A stretch of 64,000 nucleotides of DNA, taken from NCBI GenBank assembly GCA_028023455.1, contig JAQFVV010012423.1, positions 2,929,273 through 2,993,272 on the forward strand, given 5' to 3'. A model generated the notes under the pieces. That model made no database searches. It was given only the letters and a program-made list of their open reading frames with translations, and was not told the origin of the DNA. Positions 13,190 to 25,068 of this stretch are shown one piece after another. Source of the DNA: Epiperipatus broadwayi (taxonomy: Eukaryota; Onychophora; Udeonychophora; Euonychophora; Peripatidae). Positions within the stretch are counted from its first letter, which is position 1. Each line of letters starts with the position of its first letter. The translations under genes were made by a program, and so were the position numbers.

Positions 13190-13727
13190 ATCTGTGTCAT
13201 TTCTCATTTCTATCACCATAAACAAATTTACCCACAGCACTTACATCTTTCAATTGTTTACCAATTCCAGCATTAAAGTGTCTTATGCAACTTTAAAGAG
13301 TTGTTTGGTCTTATCAAAATTCTTTTGTATATTCTTATAAAAATCTTCTGTTTCTTTATCACAATAAGAACATATTGGGACATAAATCTGAATTATCTGC
13401 ATTTGGTATCTTTCATTAAATTGAAAAAATGAATCTTGCCATTTTGTCTGTTACATGATCAATTTCCACAATGTTGTTCTTCCACTTTTTTATATATAAT
13501 AAATCCTATTCCACTTGTGCTTTCAATATTTGTGTGTTTGTTGTAGAATACATGCTCATTTTTAAAATCAACTGTCTATTCATTTTTTCTTTTAATTTTA
13601 CAAATCCAACCATGTCCCATTTAATATTAGAGAGTTTTTCTTCCAATTCATGTAATCTTCCTTTGCTTGAAAGTGATCTATAGTTGTAAGTATCTAAACA
13701 AAATGTCATCATTATTTTTAATAACAT
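13190..13727 (-). pseudogene. RTE-type non-LTR retrotransposon, endonuclease domain remnant
   Basis: On the minus strand an open stretch reads TYNYRSLSSKGRLHELEE then LSNIKWDMVGF, matching the N-terminal apurinic-type endonuclease of RTE-clade LINEs (usual form TWNVRTL ... ELEEEL..IKWDIIGL). Further on, with frameshifts, come QMQIIQIYVPICSYCDKET (usual IIQVYAPTSSYSDEE), then FYKNIQKNFDKT and GKFVYGDRNER (usual GKYGLGERNERG). This nuclease nicks target DNA for target-primed reverse transcription. Several stops and shifts make it a pseudogene. The reverse transcriptase is absent here; a separate remnant with that part lies at 37.85 kb on the other strand. Confidence 0.8.
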
Positions 13728-14363
13728 AATAATTATGTAATAATAATAATAATAAAGTCCTTAAATGTCATTGGTCACACAAAGATTATATAAGATAAAA
13801 TGAAAACTTTTTAGAAAGCAAAACAAGAACAGTTATCTACTCTAGTGGCATTTAGAATAAGCTGAGTAAGCAGTAATCACCAGATGCATATAAAATTCCT
13901 ATTTTTACTATTTTTCCTATCTTCAGACTAGTTTCTGACTTTTCTATATTAGTGAGATTTGATATTTAATTGTAAAAGGATTGCAGATATATACCCAGAA
14001 TTCATCGTTTACTTTACTTTATCTCTCTGCTCCAGACTTATCTTGTTTAAGCTAGTACTAAAGCCAAAATATGTGAATGTTTTGATAAATTAATATGTTT
14101 GTTCAAAATATAAGGTTCATTTTTTCAGTAATGATTAAAATTTAATATCCTACATGGTTTGGTACAGTGATAGAGTGGCAATCCTTAGAGACAGAACCAT
14201 AGACCTTGACCAAGCTTTGATTCTTCAGTGGACCTTCTTATAACTCATGAGCAATAAACAATAAAATAATGACTTTTTTATATTTAATTTAGTAAAATGA
14301 TTATTATTATAATTATGATAAGTATTATATTTGCATGTTTAAATAATAAATAACTCAGATTAT
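13728..14363. other. A+T-rich DNA, nothing recognised
   Basis: Only chance reading frames. A tRNA-like word at 14,155-14,260 (GTGATAGAGTGG) resembles one at 34,180 but is too weak to call. Confidence 0.45.
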
Positions 14364-14895
14364 ATGTAACTCAACAGGAAGTAAATGATGACTTCTATGA
14401 GTTAAATAACAAACAAACTCTTAAAATACAGATGATACCACCTGTTCTTTAGCATTTGTTGTTAATTATGCTTAGTTTATTCATTCTAGTTCACTTGCAT
14501 GTGTAGCGCAACTGTCCTCAAAGATGTGTATGGTTACCAAATATATAAGTAAGAAGGAACGAGCGTAAAACTTTCAAAGTGTCCAGTCCTTCATAATCAT
14601 AGTTGGACTGCTAATACAATTAATGATATGCAAATTTATGCTACATATGCTGTAGACATTCCATTTCCTCCATACAGCATAGCACGTGTCTTTCCTATTT
14701 ATGGTGTCTTTGTCTCTGGATTTGAAGGTGACAATTCATATCATTTAATCTATAAATACATATAATCAATAAATCAAATTTACTTCCTCACTTAAAATTA
14801 TTGTAAATAAATGAAACATAAGTAACAACAAATGCTAAAGTATATGTGGTATCATCTCATTAGAAGCTTCAGTTACTTTCTGTTCAATTACACAT
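14364..14895. mobile_element. Foldback (MITE-like) element
   Basis: The left arm, about 14,365-14,487, matches the reverse complement of about 14,803-14,895. Shared blocks are the ATGTAA..CAACAG end, GATGATACCAC and TTTAGCATTTGTTGTTA. The left arm has a roughly 30-bp insertion before GATGATACC. The loop is about 315 bp and contains no reading frame. Long terminal inverted repeats without coding capacity fit a non-autonomous DNA transposon. I could not settle a target duplication. Confidence 0.6.
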
Positions 14896-16790
14896 TATTG
14901 TTAAAAGGGGGTTGCCTTGACAACAGTTTGAGATTGTTGATTGTTATTGATATTGTCTAAGTGATGACTGATTTTTAATGATTAGCTATATATTTGCATA
15001 TTATATACTAATAATAATGAAAGTAAATAATGAAAAGCAAAGTAGAGATGAAATTTAATATGCAAAATAAATAAATAAAGTTTTGTTAAAATTGAGTAGG
15101 GAAATGTTACATTTGATTGCATGCATACTAAGAGTTAAAAACTTCACAGAAGCGATATTAATAGGAAGTAAAAAGAATATAAACCGAAATTTGATATTAG
15201 AAAACTTTAAACGTTAAAAGAAAACTTAAATTATTTTTTGAATGAAAATTAAAAAAAAAAAAGATGGAAACTGCAATTGAAATTTGTCAGCTTTAAAGAT
15301 ATGCATTTTACATGATCAAATTTTATTTTATTTTATTTTATTGAATAAATTTCAACCTTACGTTTTTCAATTGATAAAAAATTATCCATAAAATTTCATC
15401 TGTATTATGATTTCTTTAAGAGATAAAAATACTAATTTGAAAATAATAAGTAGATCTAGCAAATTGGAAAGATATAAATCTGATTGAACTTAGTATTTTT
15501 CAAAAGAAAGTTATTTCTATGTCAACTATAACAAGAGTGTGTGTATAGATTGAAGTAAAAGATGATCAAAGTTATATAAACCAGTGATAATATTTTATAA
15601 TAATGATTGATAGTTTCAAGTCTAAAATCTTAACATTTAAAGTTGTATCATAAATGTGAATAAGCTTTTTAAACCATTATGATTTTAAGTTATTAATATC
15701 TTTATCACTAAAGTGTATCGCTCTTTATATAAAATTAAACTGCAATATAATGAGAGTAATATAATATTATTTTTATAATACAAACTTATTAAGTTAAGTC
15801 AGGTGATGTAGGACTTAATTTTTTTAACATTAAATTGTATATATTTTTTTAGATTTGCCATGCACGCTTACTCGTTAGATGAACAGAAGATTTAATTTAA
15901 AAACTTGAACATTCGTACAGAAACAAATCAAAGTTTATTATTTTCTGCTTATGATCAGCTTAATTTTGAAGTTTGAATATTTTTATTGTAAGTTATTCAT
16001 ACATACACATAATGTACAGATGATCAATAAAAAAATATGACAGATATGTATCAAGCACATTACTCAATTAATTGCATTTGTATACATTATATTATCTTAA
16101 ACGACTGAACATCACATGATCACATGATCCTAAGATCTAGGTGCAGTCCTTTCAGATCCAAGGTCCTCACTGACGAAGGCTACAAACCAGAAACTAGTCT
16201 GGGGATATTGAATGAGTAGGCACTAGATAGAGACTTTATGCGCAAGCTTTCTGGCATCCATTAATTACTCTGGCTTGCACTGAATGGCACTACTGTATGG
16301 AGAGTTTTGCCTGATTTAATTATATTCTCTTACGTTTAATTCAATGTGTATTCACTTAGGATTTTCAAATTTAAATTAAAACTATCAAATAAGTACAAGG
16401 GAGATGATACAGTGTATTAACAATGATAGTAACAGGAAAGTACATCTATCATCGGAAAATGCAATATTTAATTTTATTACAAACTTATAATTTAAATTTT
16501 TAAGTCATGCATACAGGAAAGATGATAATACAGTAAGTGATTTTTAAATATTTGGTATTTATATTATACATATATTTCAGAAAAAAATAAATAGTAATTT
16601 TTAAAATTGTATCAATATATAATTTTGCCTAGCCTCAGGCTATAGTGATAATACGTATATAGACGTGTCAGACCCAATCTCGGTTTAAATTCTATGGAAT
16701 AAAACTTATTTAAAAAAATCAAAGTACAAAGAAGATTTGGAATTTTTTTTTTCAGATAACAACAAGCTTGCAATCAACTAGCTAGTCAAG
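14896..16790. other. A+T-rich DNA with one half of a foldback element
   Basis: No gene seen. About 16,180-16,320 matches the right half of the foldback element at 34,575-34,815 (shared GAAACTAGTCTGG, GGCACTA, TCTGGCATCCATT and TGTATGGAGA blocks). The left half is not present. Confidence 0.5.
16180..16320 (+). repeat. Half copy of the 34.6-kb foldback element
   Basis: It shares ordered blocks with 34,682-34,805: AGAAACTAGTCTGG, then ATTGGATGAG-like, TTATGCGCAAGCTTT-like, GCATCCATT and CACTGTATGG-like words. Only one arm is kept. Confidence 0.6.
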
Positions 16791-16906
16791 CGTTGTTAGC
16801 CGAAAGGTCATCGCAACCGCCTTGCAAGCAAGTAGTTGGTTGCAGACGGTTGTGGAATCGCCTTTCTGGTCGATGCTATGACACATGAAAAAAAAAAAAA
16901 ACTAGC
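16791..16906 (+). repeat. tRNA-derived SINE copy
   Basis: Same family as at 11,936. The head reads TTAGCCGAAAGGTCA in place of the A-box, then AACCGCCTTGCAAGCAAG, a T-arm-like block ending TGGTCGATGCTATGACACA and a poly(A) tract. It is longer at the 5' side than the 239 copy. Confidence 0.6.
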
Positions 16907-19299
16907 TAACTAGTATTTTGATATTTTTAGTCAAAAAAAAAAAAGCAAGAATAAAAAAAAAATTATATCCATCCCACCTGATAGTTATCAAGCATCATGA
17001 ATAAGTTGTTCTCTTACACTGTTTCTCTATAGGATGGCCGGATTGGTGAAGAAGATTTTGTTCAGCATTTGGTTTAAAATTGTTTTATCTTTTTTATTTT
17101 TATATCTGTAACACATCTTATATATGTTTAGTAGGAATAATGATTCTATATTTTTTCTAATGTTTTTTTTGTTAAAAATCTGATAGGTTGAAAAGAAGTT
17201 TTAATACATAGTTTGTATTGCTGAGTTTTAAGTTTTGATTTACGCAAGGCTTAGAATTTATAACTAAATATTTTTTTCCGAATGGATTAAAATATTATAT
17301 TAAAAGTTATTTAAATTAGAATATGCTTTTAGAAAGTAACATTTTCATTATTAACAAAAAGTAAAAGTTTGGTGAAGTCGTAGACATTGAATTGAAAGTC
17401 TGTGGCCCACAGCTAAGCTCTGTCAGATTCGCTGCTTCTTATACATAATATACTCTTCCGAGCAATAAACGATTCGATTATTTATTTGTTTTTAAAAGTG
17501 ACCGAAAAAGGCATATTTTGAAATATAACAATATTTTAATTGATATTTAAAAATAAAAGCATAATCGATTAAATATCAATCTTTCCATTAAAAATAAAAA
17601 AAAACTTTTAAAGTAAAACAATTTATATTTTGGTATTATGTATTCAAATTATAAAAGTATGTTTTTATATTAAACCATTTTCATTTTTATTTAATATCTA
17701 TTTGAAAGATTACAATGTTTATACTGTGTTCACTCGTAAAATAAAGGATCGATAAATATGTACATTAGATTCACTCTTAGCAAAATGCCACGCACTGTTA
17801 GCAAAAACTTTATTTGCTTAAAAATATTTTTATTAAATTTCTGCAGATAATATGTTCATTGTTACATTCAAACCGTTAACTGCGTTTATTGTTTCTATAA
17901 TTTTGAAGGCCATTTTCTATGTTATTTTTAGTAAACTCAGGATTGATTAAACTAACTTAGATATCAAAACTCTAAATGGAAATTACCATAAATCTTTTAA
18001 ATTGATTTTTACTGTGGTAATATATTTTAGCTGTCATTTTATTTAATTTCTTTAAAGATTGATTTTATATACATTCGTATCAAGTTTTTGTTGTTTTTTT
18101 TTAAAAAAAAATAAAAAGAAGAAATAACCGAAAGAAAGAAGAAAAATACTACAAATAAAAATAATCGATATAAATGTATTTATTTAGAACAAGAATATTG
18201 TCTCTTATGTATGATTCATTACAATTTTTTATGCTCTACATATAGTATTTTTATTTAGATATTTCACATTTGCTAGCTTTCGGCAATCTTTTTTCACATT
18301 AATATCAATATTTTGCAAAAGTTATAAGTGGAGGAAAAAAAAAATAGTAGTAGATGTTAATCATTTAAAAGAAAAAAAATTAAATATAATAAAAATATTG
18401 AATAATGTTTACAATCTAGTCTAATAACTTTCCTCTTTTTATTTATTTATCTGGGTCATGGTTTTTAGATATTTATTTTAAGAATAATGTTCATTTTTTT
18501 TATCATCAAGATATACATATTAAATCATTTATTTATCACCTTGTATTGTACATCTATACTTGATATATTTTTGGGAGTTCTCAATATAGTTCATAAGCAC
18601 AATTTTTTATAACTAATATTCTGAGTTGTCTTGTCTAAAATGAAGACAGAAAAGGGGGGGGGAGTGGTACACCTTCATTGATGAAAATAACCAAAAAATC
18701 AGTTTAATCCAGTAAAATTGAAATGTTGATTTCAGCCAGTGATTTGGATGCTTAAAAGTCATGTGATCATTCACTTAATTATCAATATGATTATTTATTT
18801 ACTGACTTACATTCTTCTGTTTCACCATTTTTTTTTAATTTTGAAGCAATTAGTGGTTTTAAAACATTATAGCTCTACAATAAAAAAAATTACATTTGAT
18901 TGCTAATGATAATAGTTTTCAAGGATTGAAAACTTCAGCAGAACTTATTTCTATGTGTTATATATAACCATATTTGTTGCTGAACTCAATCCAATGCATC
19001 CCAACTCAGTAATAAAATGATCTTCAAACATGAGAGATTAATTGAAAATAACCAATAAAAACCCATTAATATTACTTTCTATCATGTACAATTCAATGTT
19101 GACAAATTAAAAGCAAATTATTATTTCAACAGATTTTTCTGTTTTATTAGGAGCTCTTTTTCTCTTTATGTATTTTTTTCCATCCTATTGTTTTTATACT
19201 CTTATTCTGGTATAGACCATGAACCCAAATGGAACTTTATGTTATTGATATTTTCCTTGCATTAACTCTTACAATGGGAATGTATGTTTGTGCACTCAC
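16907..19299. other. A+T-rich DNA, no gene seen
   Basis: Homopolymer-rich sequence. A run of G at 18,655-18,662 and many poly(A)/poly(T) tracts occur. No family recognised. Confidence 0.5.
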
Positions 19300-19640
19300 A
19301 TTTAAGTCAACATGGATGTGATGAGAATCTTGGCTTCAGGGTAGGCTTTGAGCATTCCATCATCAGATTTTCAATTGGATAGATGGTTGAAGAATTGGAA
19401 TGTGTATTGGATTGAAGCCTGCCCAATAATATATGAAGATTGGCTATCTTAATATATATATCTGAACACTTATTTCATATATGTGTAGAGATGATAATTA
19501 GACCAACTGATGATTGCTGGTTTAGCATGAAATACATATATTGGTGATTATTTATCTTTTCAACATATATGTGTTCAAGTATATCAGTATTATGAGATAG
19601 AGTGAAGAGTGGTGGTAGTGTGAAAGTCAGTACTCATATA
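19300..19640 (+). repeat. Hammerhead-bearing repeat, monomer copy
   Basis: This plus-strand copy begins near TCAACATGGATGTGATGAGAATCTTGG and runs through a block with CATCATCAGATTTTCA and GGATTGAAGCCTGCCCA, an ATATAT run, the ribozyme region (19,494-19,551) and a final segment with ATGAGATAGAGTGAAGAGTGG. The same order is seen, inverted, at 31.9-32.8 and 36.9-37.5 kb. It has no coding capacity. The end resembles a tRNA T-arm region in better copies. Confidence 0.8.
19494..19551 (+). ncRNA. Hammerhead ribozyme, type I, near-intact
   Basis: Stem I is ACCAA (19,502-19,506) with TTGGT (19,541-19,545), plus an outer helix ATAAT (19,494-19,498) with ATTAT (19,547-19,551) across an internal loop. 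The core CTGATGA is at 19,507-19,513 and GAAA at 19,529-19,532. Helix II is TGCT/AGCA within 19,514-19,528, but its closing pair next to the core is T-T where G-C is usual. Stem III is minimal, within 19,533-19,540. Cleavage would fall after A19,540 (AUA, an allowed NUH triplet). All invariant core bases are present; the T-T mismatch could weaken it. Confidence 0.7.
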
Positions 19641-21203
19641 TCCTATATATTATATTCTTTAATTAATTCTATATACAATAATTGGGATTCTAATCTTTTT
19701 TGTTTACAAAAAAGTATATGGAAAGTATGCAGTGTCCTTGGTAATTGGAAAAAAAAATTGGAACAATTTTGTACATTGGGAATCCTTATATGCAATCTTG
19801 TTTGAGGTAATATAATCAATAGTATCATTTTGAAATAGATTTGAAATACCAGTTTTACTAAGTAATGAGTATCTGTTTTGGAAACCTATTTAGGACTTCA
19901 AATATTCTTTACAAATGTGGAAGAATTTTAAAAAAAGTTGTTTACAGTGACTTACTTACATTAATCTAATTAGAATATTATTTTTGGTAAATTGCTGATT
20001 TAAGCAATAAAAATAGTAGTAAAATCATTGATAATATTTGTGGAAAAGCTAAAAGATAATGGTTTTAATTGTAGTGAAATCAAAGCAGATAGTGTGAGGA
20101 AATTAAGTGAAATATTTAATTATTTTAAATGTAGTTTTCTGGATATGAATGATTAAAGACTTATGCTTTTGAGCAGTACTCATAGATAAAGTCATCAAGG
20201 TCAAAGACTAAAATAACTGATCTAAATGAAATTAATTTTCTGCTGTTAAATAATTTATAGACATTTCTAATTTCAGATTTCTGCATTTCTGAGAAAGTAT
20301 ACAGTCAAAATTCTCTTACGTAATTTTCCTCATCTACATCTAATAGATCATTCCTTTCCATATTGTTCACCAGACTTTCAGTTCATCATTTCCTTAGTCT
20401 TTTTCTTGTTTTTCTTTTCTTTACTTTCCAACCAAAATAATCTCCAGTGTTATGTACTTATAGGTATTAAATCTCCATTTATTGTAATTAATATATTTTT
20501 CCTATTTATACCAATAGTATAATAATTTTTTTGTTATAATTAATTAATTATTATTTTTTTAATTTTGTAAAACTATTTTGTTAAAATCTTTGAGAAATAT
20601 TTTTAACTATTTTTTAAAAAAAGATATCTGCTAAGAGATTTTGTAAATTTTTACTGACATTTTTAATAGCAGGAAGTGCTTGTATAAAATAATTATAGTA
20701 AAAGCAAATACATAATTCATTTAAAGAGCGCAATGCTTTTATTTGTGGATATTTTTGTTTTTCTCTTAATTTTTTTAATCACAGCTTATATTTTATCAGT
20801 TTAAATTTAATTGCTTTAACAACACTTATGTAACTCTCTTAGTCTGTTTCAGATAGAAGCATTAGGGTCAAATGTGCTTCTTTATGATTTTCATGTTTGA
20901 ATAGATCTAAAAATTATAACAAAATTTATAAAATGTTGCAAAAAACAGCGTTGTTCACTTCTATCAGAATTAAATTTAAACTATGTACTATACACAATTT
21001 CAGATTTTCTACAAAAATTCTAGCTGAAAACATCTTTTGTTTCAACCCTATTAGAACTTTGCCGTATATCTACTAAACATTTTAAAATAAATTTAAAATT
21101 GGTTTTTAAATTTTTTTCTTAAATAAAAATTTATTTTTTGTTAAATAAATAAAACATCATATTTAACTTTTTTGCTTTTTTCCCTGATAGTTCCACAATG
21201 CAC

Positions 21204-21204
<1 letters not shown>
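19641..21204. other. A+T-rich DNA, no gene seen
   Basis: Only short chance reading frames; nothing assigned. Confidence 0.5.

Positions 21205-21279
<75 letters not shown>
21205..21279. repeat. (TA)n microsatellite
   Basis: About 75 bases of AT dinucleotides. Confidence 0.98.
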
Positions 21280-21281
<2 letters not shown>

Positions 21282-21454
21282 TGTTGTGTGAGTATTATCT
21301 ACCATATAATCAAAATGAATACTTTAATATATTTTTTCTTTTTATTTTATTAATAAAATTAATAATTTCATTCTGAATTCTTTATCTATATTTGCATATA
21401 TATATATAAATATGAGAATTAAATTGTAATAAGAGTAGATAATAGCAATATAAT

Positions 21455-21814
21455 ATTGGCATCAGCATGGAGTTTGGGTTTTCATCATCAGATTTTTAAT
21501 GATATGGATGGCTGAAAAGTTGGAGGTTGGAGTAGATTGAAGCCTGTCCATTAAAATATAAAGATTTGCTATCTTAATGTAAACTGAGCACTATATATAT
21601 ATATATATATATATGCAGGAGATGATAATCTGGACCAAATGATGAGTGCTGTTTTAGCATGAAATACGTATATTGGTGATTATTTATCATATCTACATGT
21701 GTGTGGTCATGTGTATCAGTTGTATGAGATAGTGTGGATTGATGGAGAGTGCTTAAAAATTTGAGTTCAAATCCCCTATACTTATAATAACAATATATAT
21801 ATATATATATATAT
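21455..21814 (+). repeat. Hammerhead-bearing repeat, monomer copy with (TA)n tail
   Basis: Plus-strand copy with the same block order as 19,300-19,640. It keeps an internal ATATAT run (21,593-21,614), the ribozyme region (21,625-21,683) and, near the end, GAGTTCAAATCCCC (about 21,765-21,778), a good match to a tRNA T-arm / RNA polymerase III B-box. A (TA)n tail follows, into which the LTR element starting at 21,815 has inserted. Confidence 0.8.
21625..21683 (+). ncRNA. Hammerhead ribozyme, type I, with one core mutation
   Basis: Stem I ACCAA (21,634-21,638)/TTGGT (21,673-21,677) and the outer helix ATAAT/ATTAT (21,625-21,629, 21,679-21,683) are kept. Helix II is GTGCT/AGCAT (5 bp, one G-T), and GAAA is at 21,661-21,664. 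The core box reads ATGATGA (21,639-21,645), so the invariant first C is replaced by A and activity is not expected. Stem III here is the palindrome ATAC/GTAT, which would favour a two-molecule (dimeric) hammerhead. Confidence 0.65.
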
Positions 21815-24044
21815 TGTAACCGAACCGCCATACAACCATTTTATTACGTCAGTTGTAACAATTTTCTGATGAGCATGCTGCAGGAAGGAACCATCAATTG
21901 ATATTCTTAATGCAGATGTTAATGCCCCCCTACAACAATATTTCCTGCTCATCAGAGGATGTAGTACATAGAGACTGGAAACATCTAAATATTTCTATGT
22001 TTGGTTTCCCAAAGAGCGCCATTAGAGTTCCATCTCACTACAACCTGACTGGCCTAGGTCAAGTTAAGTCAGACGTAGCTCAGAGAACATGAGATTCTCA
22101 TGAACCAGTGCTATAATTGGTGAGTGATGCGATAAATAAAAAAAACTGGACAACTGGATAACCAATTTAATTTTAGTAACAAAAAAAAAAAAATTATTAA
22201 ATAACAATTAATTTGCAATTTCAACAATAGTTCATTAATTCCTCTATGAGAAGAAGCTTGGAAATATTCTAATTCAATAATAGTTCATTTTGAATTCATT
22301 TATGGGAAGAAGCTTGTGAATATTCTAATTCAACAATAGTTCATTAATTCCTTTATGAGAAGAAGCTTGGAAATATTCTAATTCAATAATAGTTCATTAA
22401 TTCCTTTATGAGAAGAAGCTTGGAAACATCCTACTTCAACAATAGTTCATTTTTGTATTCCTTTATGAGAAGAAGCTTGGAAATATTCCAATTCAACAAT
22501 AGTTTGTTTTTGTATTCCTTTATGAGAAGAAGCTTAGAAGCAGTCAAGCATTTATGGTTTATACAGCATTTCATCATTTTATGAATTATTACCTTAGAAG
22601 CAGTCAAGCATTTATGGTTTATACAATAATTCATTTTGAAGCAGTCAAGCATTTATGGTTTATACAATAATTCATTTGTTCATTTAAGAGAAGAACCTTA
22701 GAAGCAGTCAAGCATTTATGGTTTATACAATAATTCATTTTGAAGCAGTCAAGCACTTATGGTTTATACAATAATTCATTTTGAATTCATTTAAGGTAAG
22801 AACCTTAGAAGCAGTCAAGCATTTATGGTTTATACAATAATTCATTTTGAAGCAGTCAAGCACTTATGGTTTATACAGCATTTCATCATTTTATGAATTA
22901 TTACTGATTGGTAGATATTTGAACTCAACAATTCTTGGTTTGTAGAGCATTTATCATTTGATAATTGAGGCATTTATAATTTAGCCAAATATAGAAGTAT
23001 ATTCTTATACATAAACTCTGTTACATTACCCAGATAGAAGTAATATGCAATTAAAGCATTTCTAATTCATATAGTAAATACGTTCAAATATTTTTATAAA
23101 TAAATTTGCGTGTAGCTATTTCATAACTTCACTTTATAACGTATGATAAAGACGTTTTAACATTTTATAAAACAAATTCTATGTAATTATTTTATAATGT
23201 CACTTTATAACGTATGATAAAAATGTTTTCATATTTTACAAAAAACAAATTCTATGTAATTATTTCATAACTTCATTTTATAACGTATGATAAACGTGTT
23301 CTAATATTTTACAAAACAAATTCTATGTAGTTATTTCATAACTTCATTTTATAACGTATGATAAAGATGTTTTAATATTTTATAAAACAAATTCTATGTA
23401 ATTATTTCATAACTTCACTTTATAACGTAAGATAAAGATGTTTTAATATTCTTATAACATAATTACCTTCCAGTTTTACAATCCAGTTTATTCATAAAGA
23501 AGGCGGGTTATTTCATTTATGGAGAGTCATGGCATAGCGTGGAGAGAATGAAGCCGCTAAATTACCCCATTATTATCATAATTCCTCTAGCAAAGGTTTC
23601 TTTTTCCATTTTAACGTTCCGTTAAAATTATATTTTAACGTGTCAAAAGAATTAAGTAATACACTTTTTTTTAAAACAAAAAAATTTAATATGTTCTGCC
23701 TCTCTGTGTAAGACGAGAGAGAAAAAAAAAGTTCTTTTCTTCCGATGACGTTCCTAATTTGAATACTGCCTCAGTTTAACTCAAGTATCTTTTCTTTTTT
23801 TCTTTTTAATGATTGGATAATTAATTTCTTTTCTTTTTTTTATTGAGACAGATAAAAAAAAATAAGATAACTTAACATTTTATTTAAATCCATCAATCAC
23901 AAAATTAAAAATATGATTTTTCTTTTTTTTTTTTAACAAATTACAGCTTTATTGCGTTCCCAATTAGATTGAATCACGCTAGACGTTTTTAAATGGGGGG
24001 GGGGTCTTTTGAATATCTATATGAGTAACAGCATAACTGTTTCA
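21815..24044 (-). repeat. 3' LTR (2,230 bp) of the pol-less element
   Basis: Direct repeat of 26,310-28,225. On the minus strand it runs from TGAAACAG to GGTTACA, with AATAAA about 25 bases from its end (near 21,840), a plausible polyadenylation signal. It contains three tandem arrays. Array A has a 50-60-bp unit around GAGAAGAAGCTTGGAAA (22,216-22,535). Array B has a unit around GAAGCAGTCAAGCA, seven copies (22,535-22,900). Array C has a roughly 70-bp unit around TTTATAACGTATGATAAA, five copies (23,110-23,450). Confidence 0.88.
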
Positions 24045-24626
24045 TTACCCCTCACCAAATTTTGGGATGAAATCGCCTGGAAGTACGATTTCATTCCACA
24101 TACTATACACATTATTTCTCAGTACTGCCTGGTTTTAGATATGCTGATGAATGGGTAAGATGAGCTGGAAAAGTGAATACATGAACCATAGCCTCCAATG
24201 CTGGGACAAATAGATGGCCAAGCACAAACTACCAGTACACACCGCCTCATGACGTCATGAGAAAATATCTCATTTTTAAGCACTACCTCTCTTGTACCTA
24301 GAAGTATCATCCAACCAAGAATAGGAGCCAGAGAAAAAAAATCAATTTGGCACTCAGCCAACCCTGCTCAGCTTCGGTGAGTCTTAGGGGCTATCATTTG
24401 GCCTATCCATGAGACCAAGGCCTATACATGGAGACCTATATATACGCACTGCTGGACTACTCTTGGAGCACAACATCCAGGTCGGGATAGTGCCGAGCAT
24501 ATACTTCGGAGCATCATAACACAATGCATCCAAGCAGCCCCGCTCAATCATCCACCATCTCAACATGAAAAACACAAGTTCATGCATCACTACACCACAC
24601 TCACAAACTTTTTCCATCAGCTATCT
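24045..24626 (-). other. 3' internal non-coding part of the pol-less element
   Basis: Less A+T-rich than its surroundings. It lies between the end of the gag-like frames and the polypurine tract. The frames in it are short and interrupted and match nothing I recognise. It could be a remnant of pol or captured foreign sequence; I see no motif for either. Confidence 0.45.
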
Positions 24627-25004
24627 CTATTTTATTCTGAATCGTAACTGCAACCTGGTTTGGAGAAACTGAGGATCATGATCAGTTCTCCTATAGTCCT
24701 CTTTTGTATTATGAGGTGACGTACTTCTGGATCGTCTCTTTGTTGAAAATTTATCATGTTTAACATTACTGTGATGTCTTGCTTCTTCACTTCTGTATTT
24801 TCTTTGGAGATCATTGTTACTGTTTGATCTTCTAATTATATGCATCCGATATGGACCATGAACACCATCTGTGAATTTTTTTCTGTTCCTCTTCCATGGT
24901 GGTACTTCATTTTTATATAAAAGTTTCTTTTTAAATGGTTTTTCTGCCATAGTAATTATTTTTTTGGTATTTGTAAAGGTTTCTTGTTGCTTAATTTTTT
25001 TCAC
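24627..25004 (-). CDS. Basic, Arg/Ser-rich gag-like C-terminal frame
   Basis: A 125-residue frame with a strongly basic, arginine- and serine-rich middle (SNSNNDLQRKYRSEEARHH, then KRRSRSTSPHN). No CCHC zinc knuckle is present. It lies 64 bases downstream of the acidic coiled-coil frame and in another frame, so it could be reached by a frameshift or be a decayed continuation of the same protein. A basic tail could bind the element RNA in place of a zinc knuckle; that is inference. In the other minus-strand frame the same DNA also stays open, so the true frame is not certain. Confidence 0.5.
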   Translation of the reverse strand: MKKIKQQETFTNTKKIITMAEKPFKKKLLYKNEVPPWKRNRKKFTDGVHGPYRMHIIRRSNSNNDLQRKYRSEEARHHSNVKHDKFSTKRRSRSTSPHNTKEDYRRTDHDPQFLQTRLQLRFRIK

Positions 25005-25068
25005 ACTGATAAATCCCGAGTTTTCAGATTCCTTTTTGGCGTCTTTTCCTGCGTAAGCAATTATATTT

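Noticed and set aside
21868-21955. CTGATGAGCA and its inverted partner TGCTCATCAG in the LTR, resembling hammerhead cores
   Set aside because: No helix II and GAAA at the right spacing follows; it is a short inverted repeat only (same in the other LTR copy).
21898-22092. 64-codon plus-strand frame, repeated at 26,393-26,587
   Set aside because: It is conserved only because it lies in a duplicated LTR, and it runs against the direction of the element.
22431-22652. Frame with repeated CLTASK and LLIKEYKN words
   Set aside because: It is a product of the tandem arrays in the LTR.
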